In this document: positions 5,627-5,794 of the stretch, one piece after another
Position numbering within the stretch: the first letter of the stretch is position 1
How the letters are laid out: the number at the start of each line of letters is the position of its first letter
Source: Candidatus Cloacimonadota bacterium
GTDB lineage: Bacteria; Cloacimonadota; Cloacimonadia; JGIOTU-2
Assembly (NCBI GenBank): GCA_021158425.1
Contig: JAGGUR010000113.1
Coordinates: forward strand, 1 to 5,794
Length of the DNA stretch: 5,794 bases
Direction of reading: 5' to 3'
Notes under the pieces: model-generated
What the model was told of the DNA's origin: nothing
Databases searched by the model: none
Seen by the model: the letters and a program-made list of their open reading frames with translations, nothing else
Made by a program: the position numbers and the translations under genes

Positions 5627-5794
5627 ATGTGTTGGACAACACGGTTGACGATAACCGAGCATACGGCATCCGGTTGTGCGGCTCGAATCGGCAACCGTAT
5701 TCCGTTATACGAGCCGAAATCCGTTAACCTTTTACCGTTTCCAGCCTCGCAACCGTTTAACGAAATACGGTCTATTATTCGGTTGAATTGTGAA
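5627..5794. other. GC-rich, CGGTT/AACCG-dense block of unknown nature with open frames on both strands
   Basis: Bases 5641-5760 contain 62 G or C in 120 (52%), well above the AT-rich genes before it. CGGTT occurs at 5642, 5671 and 5780, AACCG at 5653, 5693 and 5751, and CCGTT at 5702, 5721, 5735 and 5754. Small inverted pairs result: CGGTT/AACCG 5642-5657, CGAGC/GCTCG 5656-5685, CGGTTG/CAACCG 5671-5697 and CGGCTCG/CGAGCCG 5679-5716. On the + strand a frame from ATG 5627 stays open for 56 codons to the window end (starting MCWTTRLTITEH). On the - strand a frame stays open from 5793 for 81 codons to a stop at 5548-5550, its end translating the tandem array as repeated IQP. I recognise neither protein. 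Neither has a good ribosome binding site or family motif, and GC-rich DNA favours long open frames. It could be a structured RNA, a repeat, or the edge of a mobile element or gene. Confidence 0.4.

Noticed and set aside
5651..5690. On the - strand, an AGCCG ... CGGTT pairing spaced much as in group II intron domain V.
   Set aside because: The outer five pairs fit, but the inner stem does not close properly and no GNRA-type tetraloop is present. No intron-encoded reverse transcriptase or domain VI is visible. A covariance-model search would settle it.

Overview
The window is AT-rich DNA from a diderm (Gram-negative-type) bacterium. Diderm architecture follows from a TolC-family outer-membrane channel, a lipoprotein periplasmic adaptor and an RND inner-membrane pump, all on the + strand. 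The phylum cannot be fixed from the sequence. The AT-rich codon use, a four-helix-bundle (23S rRNA IVP-like) gene and several families of short dispersed intergenic repeats suggest an uncultured or environmental lineage (for example Cloacimonadota- or Bacteroidota-like), but this is only a guess.

Layout. 1-555 is the 3' end of a TolC/OEP-type channel gene that is cut by the window start. 556-750 is an intergenic stretch with a candidate promoter, a dyad centred near its -10 box, a decayed palindromic repeat and a good ribosome binding site. 751-1794 encodes a 347-residue lipoprotein adaptor of the HlyD/AcrA type. 1795-2389 would normally be a short adaptor-pump junction. Here it holds a small four-helix-bundle gene (1881-2249) flanked by imperfect inverted AT-rich repeats. 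2390-5503 encodes a complete 1037-residue RND pump of the HAE1-like type. 5504-5794 has no confident gene: it starts with an AT-rich tandem array, then a palindromic repeat, then a clearly GC-richer block full of CGGTT/AACCG words with open frames on both strands.

Function. The channel, adaptor and pump genes are co-oriented and together specify one tripartite efflux machine spanning both membranes. The substrate cannot be read from the sequence. The four-helix-bundle gene is not a known part of such a machine and looks like a passenger.

Most unusual points. (1) The four-helix-bundle gene and its inverted repeats look like a small cassette inserted inside the efflux operon. (2) An 18-bp palindromic repeat lies in frame inside that gene, exactly where the family's conserved motif should be. 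Related copies lie in both outer non-coding regions of the window. (3) The GC-rich, repeat-dense tail after the pump is unexplained.
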